NCBI GenBank assembly: GCA_963931925.1
Contig: OZ007579.1
Location: 47,413,271-47,477,270, forward strand
Length of the DNA: 64,000 nucleotides
Source of the DNA: Onchidella celtica
Taxonomy: Eukaryota > Mollusca > Gastropoda > Systellommatophora > Onchidiidae
Direction: 5' to 3'
In this document: piece after piece, positions 1 to 9,370 of the stretch
Position numbering within the stretch: the stretch's first letter is position 1
Layout: every line of letters begins with the position of its first letter
Position numbers and translations under genes: made by a program
The notes under the pieces: generated by a model
Database searches by the model: none
What the model was told of the DNA's origin: nothing
The model's input: only the letters and a program-made list of their open reading frames with translations

Positions 1-541
1 TAATTGTGTACTCTGTGTGTCTTGAGCATGAAATAATTGATGCATAATGGACTGATTGAAAATAGATTCTAAAATACACATATGTAATATTACTATTAAT
101 GACTTATTTGTTGTGTGATTTGTATTTGGCCCAGGTATTACTGTTACATAAATCTACCATTCTGGACATTCTCAATAATACTATTTGCATTGCTTTGATA
201 TGCGCTGTTGCTGTCAGTTTTACTCTTTAGTAAGCAAATTTGGTTAAACCTGATATCAGGCTTTTTGTGTCACCTTCACTGGTAAAATTATATCCAAACA
301 ACATTGTTTTTATATAAAACCTTATCAAAGGCTTTATCTGAGAACTTAATTTTATTTAAAATTTTTATCTTTTCTCTTTCATGGTCTGGGTCTGTCCCTC
401 TGAAAGTCAGATGTTAAGATTTATAATTTAAAGCGAAATATATAACCTACTACAGCACTGTTCTTGTGAACCACAGCTTTTAAGTGGGATTTTTGAAAAG
501 TAAACGCTAAAGATTCCTTTTTGCATTTTTTTCTCTTTCAG
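1..541 (+). other. Probable intron end (or upstream flank) with splice acceptor at 540-541
   Basis: This AT-rich, non-coding stretch ends in a strong pyrimidine tract (TTTTTTTCTCTTTCAG) whose AG lies at 540-541. That is a good vertebrate/invertebrate-style 3' splice site just upstream of the large ORF's leader. I infer that 1-541 is the end of an intron inside the 5' UTR of the gene at 1018. No coding exon is visible here. The true upstream exon and promoter would lie outside the window. Confidence 0.55.
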
Positions 542-1017
542 ATCTGATGAATAACCTTCACTGATGTATGCACAATGCGTTCATTTCCAAGATGTGATCG
601 TAAGTCCATGGCGGGATTGCAGAACATGCAATGAATGAGACACGCTTTCTGCCAAATTTCTCTCAAGCACCTGGTTGCAGGGAGACTATATGATTGTGCT
701 GATGCACATTAACCAGGCAGTTCTTTGATTCAGGCTCCAGACCTTCGCACTGAAGGCATCTAAGTACACTCCTGGATGCTGGAAGCTGAGAGCATTAAGC
801 ACCAGTCTAAAGGAAACAATGGGGAAGAACACAGCAAAGCTGATATAAAAAGTTAAGCATATTTATAGATAAAGTGCGCCAAAGTTTTGTGTCCAGAAAT
901 CAATGGAAAAGAGGGAACAAAACAGTGAACAGACCATTAGATCAAAGAAGAGAAGGTGAGGAGAAATATTGCAGCCTTTGGCGTTCATGATTCTTCGGAA
1001 ATCACAACTGTTCCACC
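542..1017 (+). promoter_or_regulatory. 5' UTR exon with five upstream ORFs, the last overlapping the main start
   Basis: The leader between the inferred acceptor and the main ATG holds short ATG-initiated ORFs at 547-564 (5 codons), 564-638 (24), 776-856 (26), 903-959 (18) and 987-1025 (12). The last overlaps the main ATG at 1018 in another frame. A TGA at 988-990 is in frame with the main ORF, so the coding region cannot simply extend upstream. A consensus donor (AAG|GTGAGG) lies near 955/956. If used, it would remove the main ATG, so either it is silent or there are alternative transcripts. Overlapping and multiple uORFs usually lower translation of the main ORF, so tight translational control is a reasonable inference. 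Confidence 0.5.
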
Positions 1018-4000
1018 ATGGATGAGCAAAGGGATGAAACATCCATGGCTGTGGATAAAATCTTGTCAGATCTGCAAAGTAGGAAAGAGCCCAGTAAAGT
1101 TGGAGAAATTGAGTTAAGGTCTAGAGAAAACAATACGGATACCGACAGTGTCAATCATCATAGAGAGGAACAAATTTCTGATGCATTTCAGCCATCTCTC
1201 AAGAGTAATGCAAAGTTACAAGAAAGTAACAGTGGCAATGGAGAAAATATTGAAGTGAAAGAGCCATCTGACAACCAGTCAAGAAAGATTGAAGGCTGGA
1301 ATACATGTGGGCAGAATAGACTAGGCAATGCAGACTTTGAAGGCATGCAAAATGCAAGTCAGTGCAACAGCAAAGAGGGCATGTCTACTGATGACGTCAG
1401 CAGAGAAGTGGTAAGATATGCTGCGACTGTATTATGTGGTGATGGTCTGGGCCCTCAACCAGGAGACAATCAAAGGGTTAAGGAGAAGCAGAATATGCAA
1501 CTAAGGTGGGAACCTCTCAGTATTAGTGACACTGAAAATAACAAAGACAGTGGTCAGTCTGTTAGTCCTGGTGCAAGTGCTACAGACTGCAGTATGGTTG
1601 AGCATGAAAAAGCAGACCAAATTACCAACACTACACAAATGACATCCACATCTCTTTCATCACTGCCAAACCATGCAAATAATTCCAAAGAAAGCGATAA
1701 TGTGATGTTACTTGTATCAGCAAAAAGTACAAGCCCTCATGAAAACCACTCTGTTGAGAAACCAAATACTGACTTAACAGAAAGTGAAGATATTGAAATG
1801 GATCAGCTTGATATTGCAAATACTGGTACTGCTGAACTTGCAGCTATGAAATCTGAGTTTCACACTCACTCTTTCAATCAGGACAATTCTGGCATAACAT
1901 TTCCCTCAAAATCATTCACATCCAACGAAGGAAAAGAGGAGAAATTGCCATTCTCTAAACACACAGTAAATGAGAATTCCAGCCACACAATAAACGAGAA
2001 TGCAGTTCCAAGCTCTGACACTTCAGATAGTGGTGACACTGAACAGGCTTCCCCGAGCACTGCAAACAGCTCAACCAAAATTTTGACAAAGTATGTGTAT
2101 ATCAACAAACCTGTAAAAACAAAGTCAGGCAAGAAAAGCTTTGGTTTATTGTATCGTCAGGCATTTCGACATTTTCATAAAGGGAAAGTGAGAAGTAAAA
2201 CTGTGAAACCGCAAGGAAAGAAAGAACAAGCTAGAAAACCACAGCCAAAGAACACAAAGAAGGCAGTCACTGCTAAGGTGAGAAGCAGTCCCAAGAAAGT
2301 GAAAGGGAAAACTCGACCTAAAGAGGAGGAAACAATCACTGTGGAAAGCGTGAGATCCACACGCAGCAGGACACAAAAAATGGAAGGAAAGAAAGTGGCC
2401 AATCGGCATTCAAAACGTAAGGAACCTGCAGCACGATCCAGTTCAGAACCAAAGAAGAAGAAAGGTAGGAGAAAACTTGTCACTCTAAAGGAGAAGGTGG
2501 CCATCATTGAGGCCATGGAGGCTTCAAATAATTCTGTAATGTCTGTTGTGAAAGATTTTGAAGTCTCCAGAACCAACATCTGGAGAATTATGAAGAAGAA
2601 GGAAGAAATCTTGGCTCAGGCTAGGGCGGAAGGAGAGAAAGTGGATAAGAAGAAGAAAAAAAAGAAACAGAAGAAAGTAAAGCAAGAGAGTGTGGAAGTG
2701 AAGCAAGAAATTGATGAAGAGTTGGGTGTCGCTGAAGGAGATGGAAATGGAAATGTGGGTGTTTTCTTTGGAGATGTATTCTCATGTCCAAATAGGAAAT
2801 CAGTCCTGCGGAACAGACGAGACCTGACGTTGGAGGAAAAAGTTCAAGTGATCAAATGTTTAGAAGCTCCAGGTGCAAGAGTGAGAGGTGTGGCTCGTAT
2901 GTTTGGGGTCTCATCATCTGCTATCAGCAGAATCAACAAAAATAAAGAATTTATCTTGTTGCGTTCAGTAAGTGGAGATAGTTGTGCGAATGAAAGAAGA
3001 AGTCGTGATTGTAAAGATCCAGAATTAGACAAGGCCTTGCTGCGATGGTTTCGTGCCATTGAACAAATGCAGTCTGATGGTTCACAGGTAGCTATTTCAA
3101 ACATATTGCTAAAATCAAAAGTACATGATTTGGCAATTACAATGGGGAAGGATTATTTCCCATCTGACAACTGGATTGTTCGCTGGAAACACAGACATAA
3201 TATTGGCTCAAAACCCAAGAGCAGTGTCACGTTGTGTATTCAGAGCAAGGAAGAGCTGCAAAAGTATGATGATAAGGTGGACATTGATGAAATTCTGAAG
3301 CAGCTGGGTAAAGAAGCTCAGCATATAGACCAGGTCAAACGGGAAGCTATATTGAAGCGGCAGGAGAAACCGGATGAGTTCATGATCTGTCCCCACTGTG
3401 GTGTTTTGACCAACACTAAGAAAAAGAAGCAAAATAACCATGTTGCTGGCTGCCCTTTGTCATCCAGCAGGAAAGATTTGACATTAGAAGAAAAGTATCA
3501 GGTGGTCCGGGCATTAGAACAGCCAGGAATGAAGATGATTACTCTGGCAAAGAAGTATGGAGTGTCAACATCAGCCATCAGCCGCATCAACAAAAACAGA
3601 ATTGATATTTTGTCCCGCCGAGCAAGTGGCCTGGCCAATGGCACCAGGAGGAGAGATCGGGGGAGCAAAGAACCCGAGGTGGAGAAAGTTTTATGTGATT
3701 GGTTCAAAGTTCAGAATGATTTGGGTATTCATATTTCAGGTTCTATGATTCGTGATAAGGCCAGGGAGATTGCTAAGCTAATGGGCAAAGACTTTTGGCC
3801 GTCAGAAAGCTGGGTATTCCGCTGGAGACATAGAAATAATGTGACTGAAATGAATCCACTGCTGTATGGTGAGAGTGAAGATGAAGAAGAGGGAGGGCTG
3901 GAGAGAACCAATGATACTGCTGAGGATGTGGCTGTGCCGAATTCTAGTGAGGAAATGACAGAACCAGCTGCAGCCAAAGTGGAACAGGAAGGAGATGATG

Positions 4001-5457
4001 CTATTGACAATAATGACTTAGATGGGAATGAGGGAAATGGTCGTAAAAAGAAGAGAAGCGAAGAAAATGAAGAAGCTCCTAGTGAAAAGCGATTTCGTCT
4101 TCCGCGCTCTGTCATGTGCGAAAAATGTGGATTTGTATCATTTAGAGTAAAAAATAAACGAATCAAAAGTCTTCGTCATGCCAAAGGTTGTCCCGATCAG
4201 AAACCCCGAAATGAACTTACTTATGAAAACAGGGCTAAAATTTTGAAGGCACTAGAGGAGCCAGGAGCTACATTGAGTTCTGTGGCTCGTGAATTCGGCA
4301 TCTCTGTGTCTTCCATGTCCAGAATGAATCAGCAGAAGGAGAGAATTTTGACCCATGGCCAGGACCACGGGGGACAGAAAAGAATCCGGGACTGTAAAGA
4401 GCCCGAAGTGGCATACAATCTATACTGCTGGTACATGGAAAAGAAAGCAGAAGGGATCCACGTCACTGGACCCAAACTGAAGGAACGAGCCAAGAAGTTG
4501 GCAGCAGAAATGGGACGAGAGTTCAATGCTTCCAGTGGCTGGTTGGGAAGATGGAGACACAGATATAACATCATTGGCTCTGCTAATCGTGGGGAGAGAG
4601 TTCAGAAAACACCGTCACTAAGAAGAAAGAGGCATAAGAAAAATATGGATGCTAAGTCAGAGTCTCCAACTGAACACCTGACACAACTTCAACCCATTCC
4701 CACAGACCTACATCAAGACAGTTTGGGAAGTCAAACCAGTGTGATTGTGGAACCACTGGAGCCAATACCACCTCCACCTCAGCCAGCAACAGTATTCCTT
4801 CACCAGCGGTTCCAGAATCCTTGGGATCTGGCTCAGCAACAGCCCAGTTCTTGTGTTTGGACCAAGGAGTTTATAGCACCAGGTCCCAGCACTCAGGAAG
4901 AGCCCATGGCTCCTGTGTCTTATGCATACACTGATACTGTTCCAAAGCCTGTGTTTCACAATATGTTTGACTCGTTCTCCACCATGGGCTACCAGGTGGC
5001 CATGCCTGTGGATTCCAGTATGGTAGGCAGGGACTATATGAAAACAGACAATGGGGAGGAAGCAGCAGGGCCTGGTGGTCACATGGCGCACAAGCCTCAC
5101 CCCTCCCACCAACAGCTCCCACATCATCACCGCACCAACCTCAACCCACCACATCTGCAGCATCACCCCGCCTTATCTCACCCCCACCCTCACCCCCATG
5201 CCAACGCCCTCATCCACCAGCCCTCACTTCCTCCACAGCCCCAGACATCACACCAGTTACCTCCTGCATCCCCTGCAACAGGAGAAGAGGATCCAGAACA
5301 ACAAAGACAAGTCATGGAAGCTTTCAAAATCATGAGTTCATTTGCAGCCAAGAAATCTTTGGGCGGCCAAGTCCAGGCTGCATTACGAACAATCGAAATG
5401 TCCATGAAAAATTCTTCCAAGAAACCAGCCTCACGACATACCTACACATCCATTTGA
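1018..5457 (+). CDS. Multi-CENP-B/Psq helix-turn-helix DNA-binding protein (pogo/Tigger-derived, no transposase domain seen)
   Basis: Single-exon ORF of 1479 codons. The ATG has a strong Kozak context (ccaccATGg) and an upstream in-frame stop at 988-990. Residues 1-350 are Ser/Asn/Glu-rich and probably disordered; 360-480 are Lys/Arg-rich. Four CENP-B N-terminal/Psq-like HTH modules follow at about 482-531, 600-650, 818-868 and 1064-1114; the middle two share LTLEEK and SAISRINKN. Modules 2-4 are each followed by a second CENP-B/Tc5-type helical domain ending RWxHRxN (666-729, 884-942, 1127-1185). Zinc-finger-like motifs precede modules 3 and 4: C791-x2-C794-x13-H808-x3-C812 and C1034-x2-C1037-x16-H1054-x3-C1058. 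A K7 run and two SUMO-type VKQE motifs (554-557, 561-564) lie between modules 1 and 2. The linker at 950-1015 is acidic; 1240-1420 is Pro/His/Gln-rich; 1422-1465 may be helical. Paired HTH domains are typical of pogo/Tigger transposases and CENP-B, but no DDE catalytic region is visible. I infer a nuclear, sequence-specific chromatin or transcription factor. I do not recognise a named orthologue. Confidence 0.9.
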   Translation: MDEQRDETSMAVDKILSDLQSRKEPSKVGEIELRSRENNTDTDSVNHHREEQISDAFQPSLKSNAKLQESNSGNGENIEVKEPSDNQSRKIEGWNTCGQNRLGNADFEGMQNASQCNSKEGMSTDDVSREVVRYAATVLCGDGLGPQPGDNQRVKEKQNMQLRWEPLSISDTENNKDSGQSVSPGASATDCSMVEHEKADQITNTTQMTSTSLSSLPNHANNSKESDNVMLLVSAKSTSPHENHSVEKPNTDLTESEDIEMDQLDIANTGTAELAAMKSEFHTHSFNQDNSGITFPSKSFTSNEGKEEKLPFSKHTVNENSSHTINENAVPSSDTSDSGDTEQASPSTANSSTKILTKYVYINKPVKTKSGKKSFGLLYRQAFRHFHKGKVRSKTVKPQGKKEQARKPQPKNTKKAVTAKVRSSPKKVKGKTRPKEEETITVESVRSTRSRTQKMEGKKVANRHSKRKEPAARSSSEPKKKKGRRKLVTLKEKVAIIEAMEASNNSVMSVVKDFEVSRTNIWRIMKKKEEILAQARAEGEKVDKKKKKKKQKKVKQESVEVKQEIDEELGVAEGDGNGNVGVFFGDVFSCPNRKSVLRNRRDLTLEEKVQVIKCLEAPGARVRGVARMFGVSSSAISRINKNKEFILLRSVSGDSCANERRSRDCKDPELDKALLRWFRAIEQMQSDGSQVAISNILLKSKVHDLAITMGKDYFPSDNWIVRWKHRHNIGSKPKSSVTLCIQSKEELQKYDDKVDIDEILKQLGKEAQHIDQVKREAILKRQEKPDEFMICPHCGVLTNTKKKKQNNHVAGCPLSSSRKDLTLEEKYQVVRALEQPGMKMITLAKKYGVSTSAISRINKNRIDILSRRASGLANGTRRRDRGSKEPEVEKVLCDWFKVQNDLGIHISGSMIRDKAREIAKLMGKDFWPSESWVFRWRHRNNVTEMNPLLYGESEDEEEGGLERTNDTAEDVAVPNSSEEMTEPAAAKVEQEGDDAIDNNDLDGNEGNGRKKKRSEENEEAPSEKRFRLPRSVMCEKCGFVSFRVKNKRIKSLRHAKGCPDQKPRNELTYENRAKILKALEEPGATLSSVAREFGISVSSMSRMNQQKERILTHGQDHGGQKRIRDCKEPEVAYNLYCWYMEKKAEGIHVTGPKLKERAKKLAAEMGREFNASSGWLGRWRHRYNIIGSANRGERVQKTPSLRRKRHKKNMDAKSESPTEHLTQLQPIPTDLHQDSLGSQTSVIVEPLEPIPPPPQPATVFLHQRFQNPWDLAQQQPSSCVWTKEFIAPGPSTQEEPMAPVSYAYTDTVPKPVFHNMFDSFSTMGYQVAMPVDSSMVGRDYMKTDNGEEAAGPGGHMAHKPHPSHQQLPHHHRTNLNPPHLQHHPALSHPHPHPHANALIHQPSLPPQPQTSHQLPPASPATGEEDPEQQRQVMEAFKIMSSFAAKKSLGGQVQAALRTIEMSMKNSSKKPASRHTYTSI

Positions 5458-6026
5458 TCATGAGGCGTATAATACATGTAGTTCATTTATTTATTTTTTT
5501 GGGTGAATAAGTGTTATTGTGTTGCATAACATTCAAAACTTTCATTATCAACTAATGAAAGTTTCTAATCTGCTGAATAATCTCTTCCCCCGAGACAGCT
5601 GCTCTACTACCTACTGTCACTGTAGAGATTCACCATGGCAGCACTAGCAGCGGGCCTGATTTTTTTGTATTAATCAGTAACTTTATGCTGAGAGCTCTAA
5701 ACTCACTGTTCCAGACCATTATTGAGATGGGGAAAAATAATAGTTTCTAGTCTTTCTGAACTTTTTCTTTTTTTCTTGGAAACGTGCTAATCTCATTGAC
5801 AGGGGACAGAAAAGCATCAGTTCAACAAAAAGTGAGAAACCCCCAATTTTTATTATCTCCCCTGCCCATTCCAGTTTCTATACACAGGCCACTTGTAGAG
5901 ATAAGCTCACTACACTATCCAAGTTACAGGGGCATTATGTGATTGCCCATCTCACATACTGGTGTATCAATAAAAATTTCCCCTATTACAGTAGAGCGTT
6001 TCAGTTTTGGTGAAAATGATATTTCT
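5458..6026 (+). other. 3' UTR / downstream flank with candidate poly(A) signal
   Basis: AT-rich non-coding sequence follows the TGA at 5455-5457. An AATAAA lies at 5969-5974, giving a possible short 3' UTR of about 500 bases. A later AATAAA at 11233-11238, followed by an A-rich run, could serve a much longer 3' UTR. Nothing in the sequence decides between them. Confidence 0.4.
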
Positions 6027-6459
6027 TGTATAGGTAGAATGCACATGACATCATAGGATGTTTTTGTTTTGTTCTTCCGCCACCAAAGATGGCCGGTGGA
6101 TCAGCTGATTAGTGAAATTTCGAGATATAATCTGTTAAAATGCCGGTTACTGTGATACATGTAATTGCATTGTAGATGATTGTTATGACAGGGGTGGAAA
6201 GGATGGATCCAAGCTGGTCAGATTCCCTACCATCCGTGTAAACAAGGGAAGGGAAGTGAAAGAATTGACCAAACGTCTCCCATTGAACATGTACACACGT
6301 GCCATTGTTTACTGTAGCGACCTACGTTTAGCTCGCTGGCGGTTGGTTCGTGGCTTGCAATGCAAATTAGCCAACAAATCAAAATCAGTGCCACAATCGC
6401 CATGGTGATGTGTGGGTCCGCACACTAAAGATGGCAGATATGCGCATTCTACCTGTACA
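6027..6459. mobile_element. Short inverted-repeat element carrying a THAP-like remnant
   Basis: The left end TGTATAGGTAGAATGCACAT and the reverse complement of the right end, TGTACAGGTAGAATGCGCAT, match at 18 of 20 positions. They define a 433-bp non-autonomous DNA element. No clear target duplication is seen. The THAP-like relic inside suggests a P-element-like or other THAP-encoding parent, which is an inference. Confidence 0.55.
6190..6412 (+). pseudogene. THAP-domain-like coding remnant
   Basis: One plus-strand frame reads RFPTIRVNKGREVKELTKR near 6220-6277. This resembles the middle of THAP zinc-finger domains (a hydrophobic FP/RFP core followed by a basic region). No start codon or complete C2CH ligand set is present in frame. 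It lies within the inverted-repeat element at 6027-6459, so I read it as transposon debris and not a host gene. The call rests on pattern recognition alone. Confidence 0.35.
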
Positions 6460-6614
6460 GTCAAGCATGTGGTAAAAACATTTCTGCTCATAATTTCAAA
6501 ACTTTTAAACTCATTTGCTATGGTAAGCTGAATATATTCGGCTTGTGGGTTTTGGCTTTGCCGCGCATAGCGAAATATTTGGCTTGAGTGGACATCGAGT
6601 TTCTAGTACTAATA

Positions 6615-7374
6615 CAGTGCACTCTCCCGATAACGACATGGCTCGGGACCAGAGGTGCATGTCGTTATCGGGAACATGTCGTTATTCGGAGATTTTCAAG
6701 ATGGCGGAAAAAGGGGTGTGGTTAGACCCTTAGAATGTAACGTACCAACCATAGTGGGTGATCAGTGATCGGACTTTCCAAACATGTAAAATACACGATG
6801 TGTTGTGTGTGTTGTTTTGTTTTTTTTGTTTGTTTGTTTTTTTTGTTGTTGTTGTTTTTTGTGTGTCATTTTCCCTCTGTTGTTTATCCGGGCTTGGGAC
6901 CGGCATGAGTGCAGCTGTATTTAATAATACAACTGAACACATGGCCACATTAAAAATGTTTTTTTTTTTTGTTTTTTTTTTTGTTTGTTTGTTGTTGTTT
7001 TTTTTAAACTAACAGTCGGATTTCGATTTAGGGAAGAAATCCATAATCCCGGTCTGTCGCTTGTTGCTGCAAATCATAGGGCCGACTTTATCTTCCATCT
7101 GATGCAACAAGTCGAAAAGAGATGCACCATCCTTATGTTGCAGTGCAAACCGTCTGAGAGTTTGTAGTGCCGAATTTGCGTCACTACCCGTGACAAGAGG
7201 GGCAGCTTCATTGCTAACTCAATGTCGTTATCCGGAGAGTGGTCTAATAAGTATGTCGCTATTTAGAGAGTTTTATTACTAATAACATATAGTAAAAAAA
7301 TCGGGACCGGGAGTCAATGTCGTTATCGGGAGAATGTCGTTATTCGGAGATGTCGTAATCGGGAGAGTGCACTG
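6615..7374. mobile_element. Pogo/Tigger-like MITE with TA target duplication and repeated terminal motif
   Basis: The 760-bp element is bounded by TA (6613-6614, 7375-7376). Its ends are CAGTGCACTCTCCCGATAAC and, reverse-complemented from the right, CAGTGCACTCTCCCGATTAC. TA duplication and CAGT-starting ends with a CGATAACGACAT core are typical of the pogo/Tigger branch of Tc1/mariner (family knowledge). The core motif ATGTCGTTATC or a close variant occurs about eight times, clustered in the first 90 and last 170 bp, so the terminal motif is iterated subterminally. No transposase ORF remains. Internal T-rich runs lie around 6810-7005. Confidence 0.8.
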
Positions 7375-7376
7375 TA

Positions 7377-9114
7377 TCTAATCCAACTTTTCGAAGTACA
7401 AAATATCATTATCAAATCGTGTCCTAGTTCAATGATTTTCCTTTACTTTGATGTATAAAATTGTTATGTCGTATGTTGATACTGAGTGAAAGAAAATGAC
7501 ATCTTTGAAGCACCCATAAGTGTCATATATCGATGGTGTTGAGAGTTCCTGTCCACACATACAAAAGTTTCCATGGGGAATGAGTTAAGATTTAATCATG
7601 TGCCACCCTGTCAGAACATACATCTCACAGTGGTCAAGAGTACGTTTCCTATAGCTCAAAATCTTCTAGTATCAAGCCAATACGTGGGATTTTGACTGGT
7701 TATTTTAGCAGAAGTTGGATTTCTCAGTTTTGGCAGCGTATTTTTTACTTGATGTGCAGATTGTTAATACACACAGTACATGTATACATGTTAGCTTGTT
7801 CTATGGGGGAAGAGATCATGCACGCTTTGAGACAAAACTTGTCTTATATGAAGCAAACTTTCTATGTATCTCAGGGCAATGTAAATAAGGACATATTTTA
7901 TCTATTATAAATTCCTAATGTGAATCAATCAAGAGTGTGGAAAGTGTAACACGTGTAAAATATTCATATATATATATTGGGTAGCACATATTTTGTTATC
8001 AGGCATTTTTTTTTTATTTCTTTCATAATTCAGATTGAATGATTTATTGTTAATATTCCATTGCGGTTTAAATCTTTGCAACTCTTTTTAATATTTATGT
8101 TCTGTTGTGAGTGAAAACTTGGACTTATTCAATCCATTGTCGCTAAAAATTGTCTCATGACAGACAAGTACAGAAATTCACATGCGGTTGGTTTGATATG
8201 AATTGGTTGATATATCATGTTGTAATGTACATATAGGTATTTTTCATGATTTCCTAGCATAGTCAAATGAAATTCTGGTGAAACCCGAAGAGAAAGTGAA
8301 ACAGTGAAAATGCACAAAGATGTCAAACCAAGATCAGGTACTAATGTCTTCTGTCACTCAGAGAGTTTGTTTCATCTATCTTGACATCAACCATCTGCTG
8401 AATGTAGCTTTTTTGTTAAAGTTATACATCCTGCGTATTATACATCTGAGAGTGGGAAATCCCCCCAAAATCAGTGTACTACATTTAACAGAACTTTAAG
8501 AAAGCTGAATCTTGACCGGTGGTTTTTTTTTTTTGCTTCTACTTCTAGCTGTATAAGTAAATGAAAAATCAGCGAGATCAAATGCAAACAAGTTCTTGTC
8601 ATCAAGCTTAGTTAATGGTTGTCAGTGTATTAACCAAACTTTGTTAAATTGCATGGAAGAGATATATGAATGATCAGTCTAGGAGTACTTTTTTGATGCA
8701 CTGAGTGGAAGACGTACTCAAAGGCACATGTCATATAATAAAGTGAGTTTGACTTTTATGCCTCATTCTGTTGTACTGAGCAAATCATGTGGAAGCCAAA
8801 GATAACACACAAAAAGTATAGTTTTTTATCCCTATTGTACAATGTGATTCGAGTTGACTTTCTTTATGTTGACATCATGTTTTGCGGTTGGTATTTTATC
8901 CATTTGATTAATGCAGTTCACTCTGTTTTTCACTGTTGTCTTTTATTGTACATGGATGCAACCCCGTATGAATCTAATGTGAAATGGTTGAGTGACAATT
9001 TGTATATGGGAATAAATATAAGTATAAAGAAAAAAGACAATTGACCGGAAGTTATTGAAATACAATTAAGTTTCAAATCTCACTAATGATTTTCATTACT
9101 TTAGTATTGAAATA
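7377..9114. other. Non-coding AT-rich stretch, no recognised feature
   Basis: No coding potential or clear repeat structure was seen beyond short T-runs (for example near 8007 and 8521). An ATAATAAAG near 8736 could be a poly(A) signal for a long 3' UTR of the upstream gene. Confidence 0.4.
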
Positions 9115-9370
9115 GCAGTCTGAATATTTCGTAAGGTATTTGCCATTTTGTTGTATGTGTATTTTTGCCTTTTGGAGAAAATGAGGATTGAAGTTTGGTC
9201 GGTGAATGGGCTTAAATGCATAAAACATTATGTCAAAAACACATATCTCGAAAAGTTTTTAACTGATTGGAATGACACTTATAATTAGGAGTGAGAGAAC
9301 CACTTTCATGACACAACCTCAGAATTGGTAAAATGGCACTTACAACAATATGACTGATGCCCCTTGATTT
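9115..9370 (-). repeat. Copy of dispersed repeat R (empty site for the hAT-like MITE)
   Basis: Reverse-complemented, this segment aligns with 53770-53869 plus 54237-54430. Shared landmarks are CATATTGTTG, TGTCATGAAAGT, GTTCTCTCACTC, ACCAAACTTCAATCCTCATT and AAAATGGCAAATACCT. At the point where the other copy carries a 367-bp MITE, this copy has one uninterrupted GTTCTCTC. It therefore represents the pre-insertion state. Confidence 0.7.
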
